NCBI GenBank assembly: GCA_027484885.1
Contig: JAIXSD010000091.1
Coordinates: forward strand, 1 to 8,467
Reading direction: 5' to 3'
DNA length: 8,467 nucleotides
Origin: Rubrivivax sp.
GTDB taxonomy: Bacteria > Pseudomonadota > Gammaproteobacteria > Burkholderiales > Burkholderiaceae_C
A model generated the notes under the pieces. It was not told the DNA's origin. It did no database searches and was given only the letters and a program-made list of their open reading frames with translations. The translations under genes and the position numbers were made by a program. Positions 1-7,187 of this stretch are shown here, one piece after another; positions within the stretch are counted from its first letter, which is position 1, and each line of letters starts with the position of its first letter.

Positions 1-312
1 CAGGGCGGCAAGATGGTCGAAGTGCCCGGTTCCGAGCAGATCATCAAGGCCGATCTGGTCTTCCTGGCCATGGGCTTCGTGGCACCGGTCGCCACCGTGC
101 TCGACGCCTTCGGCGTCAGCAAGGATGCTCGCGGCAACGCCAAGGCCAGCACCGATTTCACGGGCGGCTATAAGACCAATGTCGACAAGGTTTTCGCCGC
201 CGGTGATATGCGCCGCGGCCAGTCGCTCGTCGTCTGGGCCATTCGCGAAGGCCGCCAAGCCGCACGCGCGGTGGATGAGTTCCTGATGGGCGGCAGCGAT
301 CTACCGCGCTGA
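1..312 (+). CDS. gltD: Glutamate synthase (NADPH) small subunit, C-terminal part
   Basis: The reading frame is open from base 1 to a TGA at 310-312 and gives the last 103 residues; the start lies left of the window. The complete family protein is about 480-490 residues, so roughly a fifth is seen. GltD is the cytoplasmic FAD and iron-sulfur subunit that takes electrons from NADPH and passes them to GltB, which makes glutamate from glutamine and 2-oxoglutarate. The visible part is the end of the pyridine-nucleotide-disulfide oxidoreductase fold. It has a strand ending [10 protein letters not shown] and then the FAD-binding signature [20 protein letters not shown] near the C-terminus, which is highly typical of GltD and its AegA-like paralogues. 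Being partial, it cannot be separated from those paralogues with certainty, but the close match and normal ending favour gltD. It runs opposite to all other genes here and stops 3 bases before the TonB-like gene's stop. Confidence 0.93.
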   Translation, partial: QGGKMVEVPGSEQIIKADLVFLAMGFVAPVATVLDAFGVSKDARGNAKASTDFTGGYKTNVDKVFAAGDMRRGQSLVVWAIREGRQAARAVDEFLMGGSDLPR

Positions 313-315
313 AAT

Positions 316-1146
316 CTAGGGCGCGCAGCTGGCCAGGGCGTTCGCGGTCGTCACGGCCCGGCTTCGCCAGGCGGCAGGGCTGGGGCGAGTTTCCCAGCGG
401 GGCGGCTCACCTTCGCGGAACTGGATGACCATGCAGATCCTGGCCGCCATCTCCTGCTCGCCCTTGCGGCCCGGCAGAAAGCGGTGGCCTTCAAAGGCCT
501 TCTGAATCGCACGGGCGAAGCGCCGGGGCAGTTGTTCGGCCGGCACCAGCACGGCATCGACGCCGCCCTGGGAATTGAGCAGCAAGGCAACGTTTGCTTG
601 GCCCTGGCTCTCGGGCAGGGCGTCGTCAGGGTGCTGAATCTTGACCCTCTGCTCTTCGGGCAGCCGGGGTGCTTCGTCCAACCAGTCGCTGGGGGCGTAG
701 CGACCGGCCTGCGCGAATTGCAGGCCCGGACTTTCGCCGTCTTGTGTGGTAGCTGGCACAGCCGGGGCTTGCACCCGGTCCTGCGGTGGCGCTTCCATCT
801 GCTCCGGCTTCTTCTGCAACAGCTCTTGTTGCAGCCCTTCCTTTCGCAGCGCCGCTGCTTCGACGGCGTCTGACGCTTGGCTGCTTTCCAAGGCCCCGGG
901 CTGCTGACGCGTCGGGGCCGGAGGCAGCGCAGCCAAGAGGCGCAACTCCAGTGGTGGCGAGCCTGAGGGCCTGGCGCTCGGTCCGCCACCAGCTTCGGAG
1001 CGGCTCAGCGGATACCAGGCGGCCAGGGCATGCAGGCCCAGGGCGGCGGCGAGGCATAGGCTCAGGCGCCGGCCGTCGCGTGGGCGAGACGTCTTCGTCG
1101 GCCCGCTCGGGCCTGAGAGGGGCGGGCTGAACGCCGCTTCAGTCAT
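316..1146 (-). CDS. TonB-like membrane protein (energy-transducer C-terminal domain)
   Basis: This 276-residue protein has a short, proline- and arginine-rich cytoplasmic N-terminus and one hydrophobic segment at about 29-44, giving an inner-membrane anchor with the rest in the periplasm. A Pro/Gln/Glu-rich linker with a helical stretch around 95-112 follows. A TonB C-terminal-like domain spans about 168-244: HPDDA at 172-176 stands where TonB has its YPxxA motif, then come a strand-turn-strand ([17 protein letters not shown]), a helix ([13 protein letters not shown]), FLPG, and a last strand ARICMVIQF. About 30 residues follow the domain, with a Cys at 274 that could pair with Cys237. TonB proteins couple proton-motive force to outer-membrane transport, but no ExbB, ExbD or receptor gene is nearby, so that role is not shown. 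Its ATG lies 8 bases inside pilY1 with only a weak upstream GAG, which suggests translational coupling. A pilus-related or envelope-bridging role is inference. Confidence 0.72.
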   Translation of the reverse strand: MTEAAFSPPLSGPSGPTKTSRPRDGRRLSLCLAAALGLHALAAWYPLSRSEAGGGPSARPSGSPPLELRLLAALPPAPTRQQPGALESSQASDAVEAAALRKEGLQQELLQKKPEQMEAPPQDRVQAPAVPATTQDGESPGLQFAQAGRYAPSDWLDEAPRLPEEQRVKIQHPDDALPESQGQANVALLLNSQGGVDAVLVPAEQLPRRFARAIQKAFEGHRFLPGRKGEQEMAARICMVIQFREGEPPRWETRPSPAAWRSRAVTTANALASCAP

Positions 1147-4100
1147 TCAACTCGCGCCAGGACAGGCGGCGCGTGTTGCTGTTGCCCGTGCCTTGAGGGC
1201 GCTCCTGGCTGGCCATGGAGCCGTCGGTCTTTTGGATCAGGTCGATCACCTTGTTATTTGGCAACTGCACGGTCTCCGGCGTGGTGGCCAGGGCATTGCC
1301 CAGCGAGATGCTGACGATGTTCTGCGCACTGTTGACCGGACCGCCGGTGCGGTAGTCGAAGTAGTTGATCCAGCTGTAGCCGCCCACACTGCAAATGCCC
1401 GAGGCGTTGATCACGTTCGAGGTCACGCCCAGCACACCGCCCACCAGTACGGCACCGGTGGTGACGCGCTCGCGCGTTCCCGGCAGGTCCACATACCAGC
1501 CGTTCTTGACACTCAGATCCACTGCTTGCGGGCTGCCGTTGCTGCGGATCGGGCTGCCCGCGGCGCAGATGGTCGAGTTCGTGGGGCAGGTGCCGTCGGT
1601 CAAGGTCTGTTGCACAAAATTATTGGCCTGCAAGCGGGGGTTGCCGAAGTCGGCATCCGAAAGGCGGTCCTTGATGGCGTAAATGCTCTGCTGTGTCGCA
1701 TCGCTGAGATCGCTGACGCCCAGGTAACGGCCTGTTCCCACGAACACCATCACATGGCTGCCCACCTGACCCAGCTCGGGCCGCGAGGTGATGGGTTGAG
1801 CTAGGCCGAGCGAGGTCTTGAGCGTGGCCAGGCGCTGGGCTTCATAGCCCGAGGCGCCGACATTGTTGTTGATGTCGAAGCGCCAGAGGTTGCCCAGGTT
1901 GTCTCCGCCGTAGATGCGCAGGGCGGTGTTGTCCTTGTCGGAGTTGTCGGTCCAGGCGCTGATGTGGCCGAGGCCGCTGGGCGTGCTGCTGCTGCCCACG
2001 GCCAGGCCGCCGACCAGGGTCGGGATGCCGTTGGGCAGGGTGGACACGGGCTGGCCGGTTGCGATGTCCAGCACGAAGAGGCGGCCATTGCCGTCGCCGG
2101 GCGAGACATTGTTGTAGCCCGAAGGCAGGATGGCCACCCAGGTTCCGTCGGCCAGCTTGCTGATTTCAGCCTTGCCGAAGGTGTAGCCCAGGTTGTCGTG
2201 GGTGAACTCCCACAAGGGCTTGGGGTCCGTGGGAGAGGTGATGTCGATGGCGAAGTAGGCGCGGCCACCCGCACCGAGGCCGCTGACCAGCACGGTGCGC
2301 CATTCATTGCCGATCTTGACCTCCTGCACCACGGGGTTGCCGTCGACATAGAACTGGTGCTTGTTGCCGTAGCTCTTGTCGGCCAGCTTGTACAGGCGCG
2401 GAATCACGGCCGTTGGAACATAGGCCCAGAGCTCGGCACCGGTGCCGGCGTGGAAGGCGTGGAGCATGCCATCGTTGGCGCCGACGTATACCGTGCCCTC
2501 GCGGCTCACAGTGGTGGCCTTGTGCTCGCTGAAGCCAGGGTCGTTGTAGTTGACCAGGGCCTTCTTCACATAGACCGCCTCGGAGTTGACGATGTCGCCG
2601 AGCAGGAGCACGCGTTGGCGGAAGAACTTGCTGGGTTCGGACAGCGGACCCTCGTCGACGCGGGATCCACGCAGGTAGTCGACCAGGCGCTGGCCGGCCG
2701 CGGTGCTCTGGTCGCTGCTGCTCAGGCAGTAGTCGCCCGAGGTGCAGAACTGGATCAGGTTGTTGCCGCTTGCCGTCAGCGTGGCGAGATTGAAATAGCT
2801 GCGCTGGGTGGTGCTCAAATTGTCCCAGTTGAAGACGGCGCGTTTGTTGTCCGCAGCACTGTTGAACATATAGATGTTGCGGCTGCTGTTGCTTTCCAGG
2901 AGGTTGGCTGCAGCCCAGTCCGTGGTGGTCAGCATGCCGCCACTGAGGTCGATGCGCCTGGATTTGAATTGGCCCGTCCATTCGCCCGACATGAAGTTGG
3001 AGACAAAGACCTGGTTGTCGCCCGCGGTGACATTGGGGTTGCTGGCCGTGGCGGCCGCCGATGCACCGTTGTCAGCCGCAATATTGTTCAGCGCCGTTTG
3101 CAAGCCGTCGTATAGGCTTCTGGGGTTGCTGGCACTGAAGTAGGTGCCGCCGCCGTTGACGGCCGCATGCCACAGATCGTCAATCGTGGTGAGCGTGTTG
3201 CTGACCGGCGTGGGCCAGGTGCACTCGCTGCTCGATTGCCAGGTGCACACCCCCCCTGCGGCATTGGGGCTGCTGCCCTGTGCCACCGAGAAGTAGTCGC
3301 CACTGGTGGCGCGCAGATAGTCCGGCTGGTACTGCATATAGCCGGAGGCGCCCAAACCCAACGTGAACGTGACCATGCGCTGTGGCGAGTTGCCATTGCC
3401 GTTGTCGCAGACATCAGCATTGGTGCCCGAGCCGCTGGTGCAATCGGCTGAGCCGCTTTCGCCGGTGCGAAGGTCGGTCTTGTAGTAGTAGGCGGCCACG
3501 TCCGATAGGGTGTTGGAGACCGCGTTGCCATCCTTCTTCGGCCGGGCCAGGCTGCCGTCTTGGTCGCCCAGGGCCGTGCCATCCAGCTGGGTCAGAGTGA
3601 CGTTCTCGTTCCAGAAGCCATCGGTCGACAGCACGGTGTAGTTGCGCTGGCAGGAGTACTGCACCGGATCGACCACCGTGGTGCCGTTGATGCTGCCGGT
3701 TTGCTTGCCCGCATACAGGCGCCCGACGGTGTTCAGGGCGCGGCGCAGCGGCGTTGAGTAGTAGGGGTAGGCATTGAAGAGTCGCGAGTACCAGTCCGAT
3801 TTGGCCGTGCCGCTGAAGGTGGCGAGGTTCAGGAAGGCGTCGCCTTGGCTGTTGTTGATGCTCATATAGCCGACCCGGAAATTGCTCGAGACGGCGGAGA
3901 AGGCTTGGCTGGTGGCCGACTTCATCATCTGCATGCGGGTGCGGTAATAGGTCCACCAGTTGGCGAAGTTGGTCATCTCCTCGGCATAGCTGCAGCTGCT
4001 GGCGCCGGCGCAGTCGCTGCGGTTGGTGGAGAGCTTGGGATAGCTGGTGCGGCCTGGCACGATGTCTACGCGCTCGAAACTGCCCGGGTAGCCGCCGGGC

Positions 4101-5428
4101 ACGCCGGGTGTGCCGGCGGTGGCGGCCTGATAGCCGGAGAAGGTCGGCGTGGTCGGGCTGATGCTCAGCAAGCAGGTGCTGGGGCTGGTGGACCAGCTGA
4201 TGGAGCCGGGCGAGGCTACGCCAGCCGGCGCGGTGATGGTCACGGTTCGGTTGGACTGGCTGGCGTAATAGCCCGAGCTGCCGGCATTGATGCGGGCGGT
4301 CAACGTGGCCGCCAGATTGCCGCGGTTGGATTCGGCGCTGGTGGCGGCCGAGAGCAATTCGATCGAGCCCGAGCGCATGGAGGTGATGGCCACCGAGCAG
4401 CTGTTGCCGCGGTTGTTAGAGATCGAGCTGATGGTCAGCGTGGTGCTGGCGCGCACTTCCGGCGTGGCCGGAACGCCATTGGTGCCGGCGGTGAAGTACT
4501 TGGTGGGGTAGCGGGCTTCCGGGTAGTTGTTGCTGCGCACGGCCTGGCAGGAGCCAGCCGCCGGCGTTGCCGCACGGGCATTGGCGTCGGTGTTGCACCA
4601 GCGCACGGCGGCCGGGTATTTGAAGACGGCCGTGGCCGTGGTTTGGCAGTTGCGCAGATTGATGTTGTCGCAGTACTCGGCTGCGTGAATCACATAGTAG
4701 TGAGGGCCCCAGGACTGCGCGGCCGTGCTGGCGTTGTCCGGTGCGCCCGTGGCCTTGGAGCCGCTGCCCGTGGCCGAGGTGGCGTTGAAGACGGTATAGC
4801 TTTTGTTGTTGACCGTGCCGGGCAGGATGTAGTTGTCGTTGCGCAGGCAATCGGTGTAGCTGGTGTCGGTGCACCACTCGGTGTCCGGGAACTGTGTCAG
4901 CAGGTTGATGCTGTCGGTGTTCTGGATGCCGAAGGCGTCGTTGGCCACAGCCCTCCAGCCATTGGTGTTGGCCGAAGTCATGCTGGTCCAGCTGTTGCCG
5001 TTGGCGCCCAAGGGCGGTGTGTAGCGAATGGCAGGGTTGTAAGCCATGGTGTTGAAGCTGGCGCTCAGAAATGGCGGGTGGCCTCGGCGGATGCCGAAGG
5101 GAGGCGCGTTGAGCAGGCAGGCTTCGCCGCTGTCGCCGTTCTGGCAGCAGGTGTTGGAGAAATTGCCGCTGTTGGCGGGCATGGCGCCGCTGGAGCGACA
5201 GAGCTTGGGGTCGGGGTTGCTGTCGCCGTTGATATGGTCGGGCATGAAGTCAAAGCCCATGGAGCCGGAGTCGTCCAGCACGAACATCAGATTGGGCTGG
5301 ACCGAATTGGGCGAGGCCACGACCAGGGGGGTGCTGGAGATGTCGGTGACGGCCGCATGGGCGCTCATGAGGCATGGCAGGGAGGCGATGGCCAGCCAGC
5401 GGGCGAGAAGGCGTTGCTTGCTGTGCAT
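1139..5428 (-). CDS. pilY1: PilY1/PilC-family type IV pilus tip adhesin and assembly factor
   Basis: The protein has 1429 residues, somewhat longer than the roughly 1160 of Pseudomonas PilY1. Residues 1-25 are a Sec signal peptide (Arg/Lys start, hydrophobic core, likely cut after SAHA). A vWA-like module begins at 45-57 with NLMFVLDDSGSM, whose D52-x-S54-x-S56 is a MIDAS metal site. It resumes after a long insertion, with TVLSTDGFW at 598-606 and a helix-rich end to about 785. The insertion, about 62-480, has 14 cysteines. The C-terminal PilY1 beta-propeller spans about 930-1425 and includes VYVGANDGMLHAFHAGTG, YGGDNLGNLWRFD and the late GYSWINYFDYRTGG. PilY1 sits at the pilus tip with the minor pilins, primes assembly, opposes retraction and acts in adhesion and surface sensing. 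I chose the ATG at 5428 because it has a GGAG 6 bases upstream and starts the signal peptide. The frame stays open to 5683, but that extension overlaps pilX and is not pilin-like or secretory. Confidence 0.96.
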   Translation of the reverse strand: MHSKQRLLARWLAIASLPCLMSAHAAVTDISSTPLVVASPNSVQPNLMFVLDDSGSMGFDFMPDHINGDSNPDPKLCRSSGAMPANSGNFSNTCCQNGDSGEACLLNAPPFGIRRGHPPFLSASFNTMAYNPAIRYTPPLGANGNSWTSMTSANTNGWRAVANDAFGIQNTDSINLLTQFPDTEWCTDTSYTDCLRNDNYILPGTVNNKSYTVFNATSATGSGSKATGAPDNASTAAQSWGPHYYVIHAAEYCDNINLRNCQTTATAVFKYPAAVRWCNTDANARAATPAAGSCQAVRSNNYPEARYPTKYFTAGTNGVPATPEVRASTTLTISSISNNRGNSCSVAITSMRSGSIELLSAATSAESNRGNLAATLTARINAGSSGYYASQSNRTVTITAPAGVASPGSISWSTSPSTCLLSISPTTPTFSGYQAATAGTPGVPGGYPGSFERVDIVPGRTSYPKLSTNRSDCAGASSCSYAEEMTNFANWWTYYRTRMQMMKSATSQAFSAVSSNFRVGYMSINNSQGDAFLNLATFSGTAKSDWYSRLFNAYPYYSTPLRRALNTVGRLYAGKQTGSINGTTVVDPVQYSCQRNYTVLSTDGFWNENVTLTQLDGTALGDQDGSLARPKKDGNAVSNTLSDVAAYYYKTDLRTGESGSADCTSGSGTNADVCDNGNGNSPQRMVTFTLGLGASGYMQYQPDYLRATSGDYFSVAQGSSPNAAGGVCTWQSSSECTWPTPVSNTLTTIDDLWHAAVNGGGTYFSASNPRSLYDGLQTALNNIAADNGASAAATASNPNVTAGDNQVFVSNFMSGEWTGQFKSRRIDLSGGMLTTTDWAAANLLESNSSRNIYMFNSAADNKRAVFNWDNLSTTQRSYFNLATLTASGNNLIQFCTSGDYCLSSSDQSTAAGQRLVDYLRGSRVDEGPLSEPSKFFRQRVLLLGDIVNSEAVYVKKALVNYNDPGFSEHKATTVSREGTVYVGANDGMLHAFHAGTGAELWAYVPTAVIPRLYKLADKSYGNKHQFYVDGNPVVQEVKIGNEWRTVLVSGLGAGGRAYFAIDITSPTDPKPLWEFTHDNLGYTFGKAEISKLADGTWVAILPSGYNNVSPGDGNGRLFVLDIATGQPVSTLPNGIPTLVGGLAVGSSSTPSGLGHISAWTDNSDKDNTALRIYGGDNLGNLWRFDINNNVGASGYEAQRLATLKTSLGLAQPITSRPELGQVGSHVMVFVGTGRYLGVSDLSDATQQSIYAIKDRLSDADFGNPRLQANNFVQQTLTDGTCPTNSTICAAGSPIRSNGSPQAVDLSVKNGWYVDLPGTRERVTTGAVLVGGVLGVTSNVINASGICSVGGYSWINYFDYRTGGPVNSAQNIVSISLGNALATTPETVQLPNNKVIDLIQKTDGSMASQERPQGTGNSNTRRLSWRELND

Positions 5429-5434
5429 GGTGAA

Positions 5435-5438
5435 CTCC
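5435..5438 (-). promoter_or_regulatory. Ribosome binding site of pilY1
   Basis: GGAG lies 6 bases upstream of the ATG at 5428. It decides the start in favour of the signal-peptide Met and against the longer open frame reaching into pilX. Confidence 0.75.
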
Positions 5439-5463
5439 AGATCTCTAAACTCGGGGTGGGGGC

Positions 5464-5484
5464 GTCCGGCATGCCGGGCCGGAC
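5464..5484 (-). other. Intra-operon stem-loop between pilX and pilY1
   Basis: A perfect 7-base inverted repeat, GTCCGGC and GCCGGAC with a 7-base loop, starts at the base next to the pilX stop codon. Its centre also contains a 12-base palindrome, CCGGCATGCCGG (5467-5478), so two alternative folds are possible. The downstream transcript is C-rich and has no run of U, so this is not a normal intrinsic terminator. It may protect the upstream minor pilin messages from 3' decay, or lower expression of pilY1 relative to the pilins. The function is inference; the symmetry is seen directly. Confidence 0.55.
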
Positions 5485-6129
5485 TCAAAGGGCCACGACG
5501 GCTTGAACAAAGCCCACCGTGTTGCGCGGGCCGACGACGCGGGTCGTGATGCGGTAGTAGCGCTGATTGGGGATGCCGATGGGCGTGCCGCTGTTGGCAC
5601 GCTTGCTGCCGCCTTCGCCGGGGGCGGTCGCCGGCGGGGCTTCGCAGCCGATGCCCGAAGTCGGCGCGCCTTGGCCATTGCACAGGCGTTGGATCACGAA
5701 GGACACGGTGTTACCCGCGGCATCGGTGGCCAGGGTGGTGACGGTGTTGCTGGGAATGAGTACGGCGTTCCAGAAGGTTTCCCAGCTCTGGTTGACCGCC
5801 GGGTCCTGGCGCAGGGCCAGATATCCCACGGGCCGGCCGGCGGCGATGGTGACGTTGTTGTGCAGATTGACGCCGAAATTGTTCTGTTCCAGCCAGGCCA
5901 CAGCGGACTCGATGCCGGTATCCGCCGATTGGATGGCCGATTGCTGGAAGGCCAGGTTGCCGGCCACCTTGTTGCTGCTCAGCATGGAGCGCATCAGGCC
6001 CACGGCAGCCAGAGACATGATCACCAGCACGACGATGGCCAGCAGCAGCACGATGCCGCGCTGCGCACCGGCCCGCGGCGCGGGTGCCCGGCCTGGGCTG
6101 TGTGTCAGGGTGTGAGGGGCGCTCAGCAT
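5485..6129 (-). CDS. pilX: Type IV pilus minor pilin PilX
   Basis: The protein has 214 residues. A 25-residue leader ends QRG, followed by a hydrophobic helix (IVLLLAIVVLVIMSLAAVG, 26-44) and the PilX hallmark MRSML with VAGNLAFQQSAIQSAD. This gives a prepilin with a cut after Gly25. Position 5 of the mature protein is Leu, not Glu, as in PilX relatives and the pseudopilin GspK, which cap the tip. The C-terminal strand pair (YYRITTRVVGPRNTVGFVQA, 191-210) is typical of Burkholderiales PilX. Cys150 and Cys162 may form the only disulfide. PilX joins PilV, PilW and FimU in the initiation complex that carries PilY1. The ATG at 6129 is supported by a complete AAGGAG 10 bases upstream and lies 7 bases inside pilW; the frame is open further upstream to 6348 but only as antiphase pilW sequence. 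A stem-loop follows directly after the stop. Confidence 0.93.
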   Translation of the reverse strand: MLSAPHTLTHSPGRAPAPRAGAQRGIVLLLAIVVLVIMSLAAVGLMRSMLSSNKVAGNLAFQQSAIQSADTGIESAVAWLEQNNFGVNLHNNVTIAAGRPVGYLALRQDPAVNQSWETFWNAVLIPSNTVTTLATDAAGNTVSFVIQRLCNGQGAPTSGIGCEAPPATAPGEGGSKRANSGTPIGIPNQRYYRITTRVVGPRNTVGFVQAVVAL

Positions 6130-7187
6130 GATGTCAGCGCTCCTTGCCAGGCCAGATTGCGCAGGGGCACGACCGCTTCGAAAACCTTGTAGCGGTAGTA
6201 CTGCCAGAGGTCGTCGGCGGACAGAGTGATCGGCGCATCTTCGGAGCCGGCCCAGCGCGGGGCGTTGTCGCTGTCGGTCACCACGGTCTTCTCGCGCTGG
6301 CCGCTGACGGCCGTGACGGCCAGGCGCACGGCCGACATGCGCGACCACTGGCAGGCCGTGGCTGGCGTGGTCTGGTCAAAGACGTCGACCGTGCCGTCCA
6401 TGGGGGCGGCCGAGGTGTCGCGGCCGTACTGGGCGCGCAGATTGACGATGTTGTCGATGACTTCGACCCAGGCCTGGGCGCTGTTGACACGGCAGTCGTT
6501 GACCATGAAGTCGCACTGCGTCAGCCGGCCGTTGCGCACGGCATAGGCCAGCACCTTGGGCGCTAGGCCCCAGTTGAATAGGGTGTCCTGCAGACCGGCG
6601 GCGCCGGCGCCCACGCCCACATTGGCCCCGACCGGCGCGGACGCCACCCGGTCCAGCAGCAGATTGCAGGGGGCGGGGCGCACCTGGTTGGCCGCGATCA
6701 CATACTCATTGGCGCTGAAGGCCGTGGGCGTGGCCATGGAGTAGGTCACGGCGTCGGGCTCGGAGATGATGCGGTCGCCCTCGGGCGCGCCGTTGCCGTT
6801 GCTGTAGACCACGAGCACGGTGTCGCTGCCGGCGTCGCCGGCCGGAATGCTGGCGTGATTGATGGTGACCGGCCCCAGGGCGTTGAGCGTGCGGCCGCCG
6901 GGCAGGGTGAGATTGCAGCCGGCGAGCAGCAGATTGGTCGAACCATGGCCGCTCTGGCGGATGTCGCGTTGCAGCTGGGTGGCGGCAATGGCGCCATTGG
7001 TCTGGGCTTCGTCGCCGCTGGTGGCGCTGCGCTGGCCGCGTTCGGACAGCGAGAACACCTGCATCACGACGATGACGGCAATCATGCCTAGGACCATGCC
7101 GACCAGCAGCTCGATCAGGCTGAAGCCCTGTTGGGCCCGGGGGGCGTGGCGGAGGGAAGTCATCGAGTTCATGGTCGGTCCGATCAC
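6123..7187 (-). CDS. pilW: Type IV pilus minor pilin PilW
   Basis: The protein has 354 residues from the GTG at 7187, or 349 from the ATG at 7172. The prepilin signal AQQG/FSLIELLVG places cleavage after Gly21 with the conserved Glu at mature position 5, followed by the hydrophobic helix to about residue 46. The large periplasmic domain matches PilW in its landmarks: LQRDIRQSGHG (72-82), SDTVLVVYSNG (121-131), VEVIDNIVNLRAQYG (241-255), RMSAVRLAVTAVSG (283-296) and YRYKVFEAVVPLRNLAW (331-347). Six cysteines (91, 174, 225, 232, 279, 354) could make three disulfides; the last is the C-terminal residue. PilW is a core member of the minor pilin priming complex. The GTG start overlaps the pilV stop as GTGA, which fits coupled translation but has no Shine-Dalgarno sequence. 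The ATG at 7172 has a weak GGA 6 bases upstream. The choice between them is open. Confidence 0.93.
   Translation of the reverse strand: MIGPTMNSMTSLRHAPRAQQGFSLIELLVGMVLGMIAVIVVMQVFSLSERGQRSATSGDEAQTNGAIAATQLQRDIRQSGHGSTNLLLAGCNLTLPGGRTLNALGPVTINHASIPAGDAGSDTVLVVYSNGNGAPEGDRIISEPDAVTYSMATPTAFSANEYVIAANQVRPAPCNLLLDRVASAPVGANVGVGAGAAGLQDTLFNWGLAPKVLAYAVRNGRLTQCDFMVNDCRVNSAQAWVEVIDNIVNLRAQYGRDTSAAPMDGTVDVFDQTTPATACQWSRMSAVRLAVTAVSGQREKTVVTDSDNAPRWAGSEDAPITLSADDLWQYYRYKVFEAVVPLRNLAWQGALTSC
6140..6145 (-). promoter_or_regulatory. Ribosome binding site of pilX, inside pilW
   Basis: A complete AAGGAG lies 10 bases upstream of the pilX ATG at 6129, within the last codons of pilW. It is the strongest Shine-Dalgarno sequence I found in the cluster, and it supports independent as well as coupled initiation of pilX. 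Confidence 0.75.

Noticed and set aside
484..873. A 129-codon + strand open frame opposite the TonB-like gene
   Set aside because: There is no ribosome binding site or recognisable domain, and the minus-strand frame has the membrane helix and TonB-type fold.
1964..3115. A 383-codon open frame on the + strand opposite the pilY1 propeller region
   Set aside because: It shows low-complexity Ala/Gly/Val/Asp composition and no motif, and the opposite strand encodes well-conserved PilY1 motifs.
1139..5428. An RGD integrin-binding motif as reported in Pseudomonas PilY1
   Set aside because: I read the whole translation and found no Arg-Gly-Asp.
5429..5463. A separate promoter for pilY1 in the gap after pilX
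   Set aside because: Apart from a short AT-richer stretch before the ribosome binding site, no convincing -35/-10 pair is present.
3845..5506. A 553-codon open frame on the + strand opposite pilY1
   Set aside because: It is Gly/Ala/Val/Arg-rich with no recognisable domain and lies antisense to a clearly conserved secreted protein. Long antiphase frames are expected in GC-rich DNA.
5429..5683. N-terminal extension of pilY1 to 5683
   Set aside because: It is Arg/His/Pro-rich, overlaps pilX out of phase, and would bury the signal peptide that begins at 5428.
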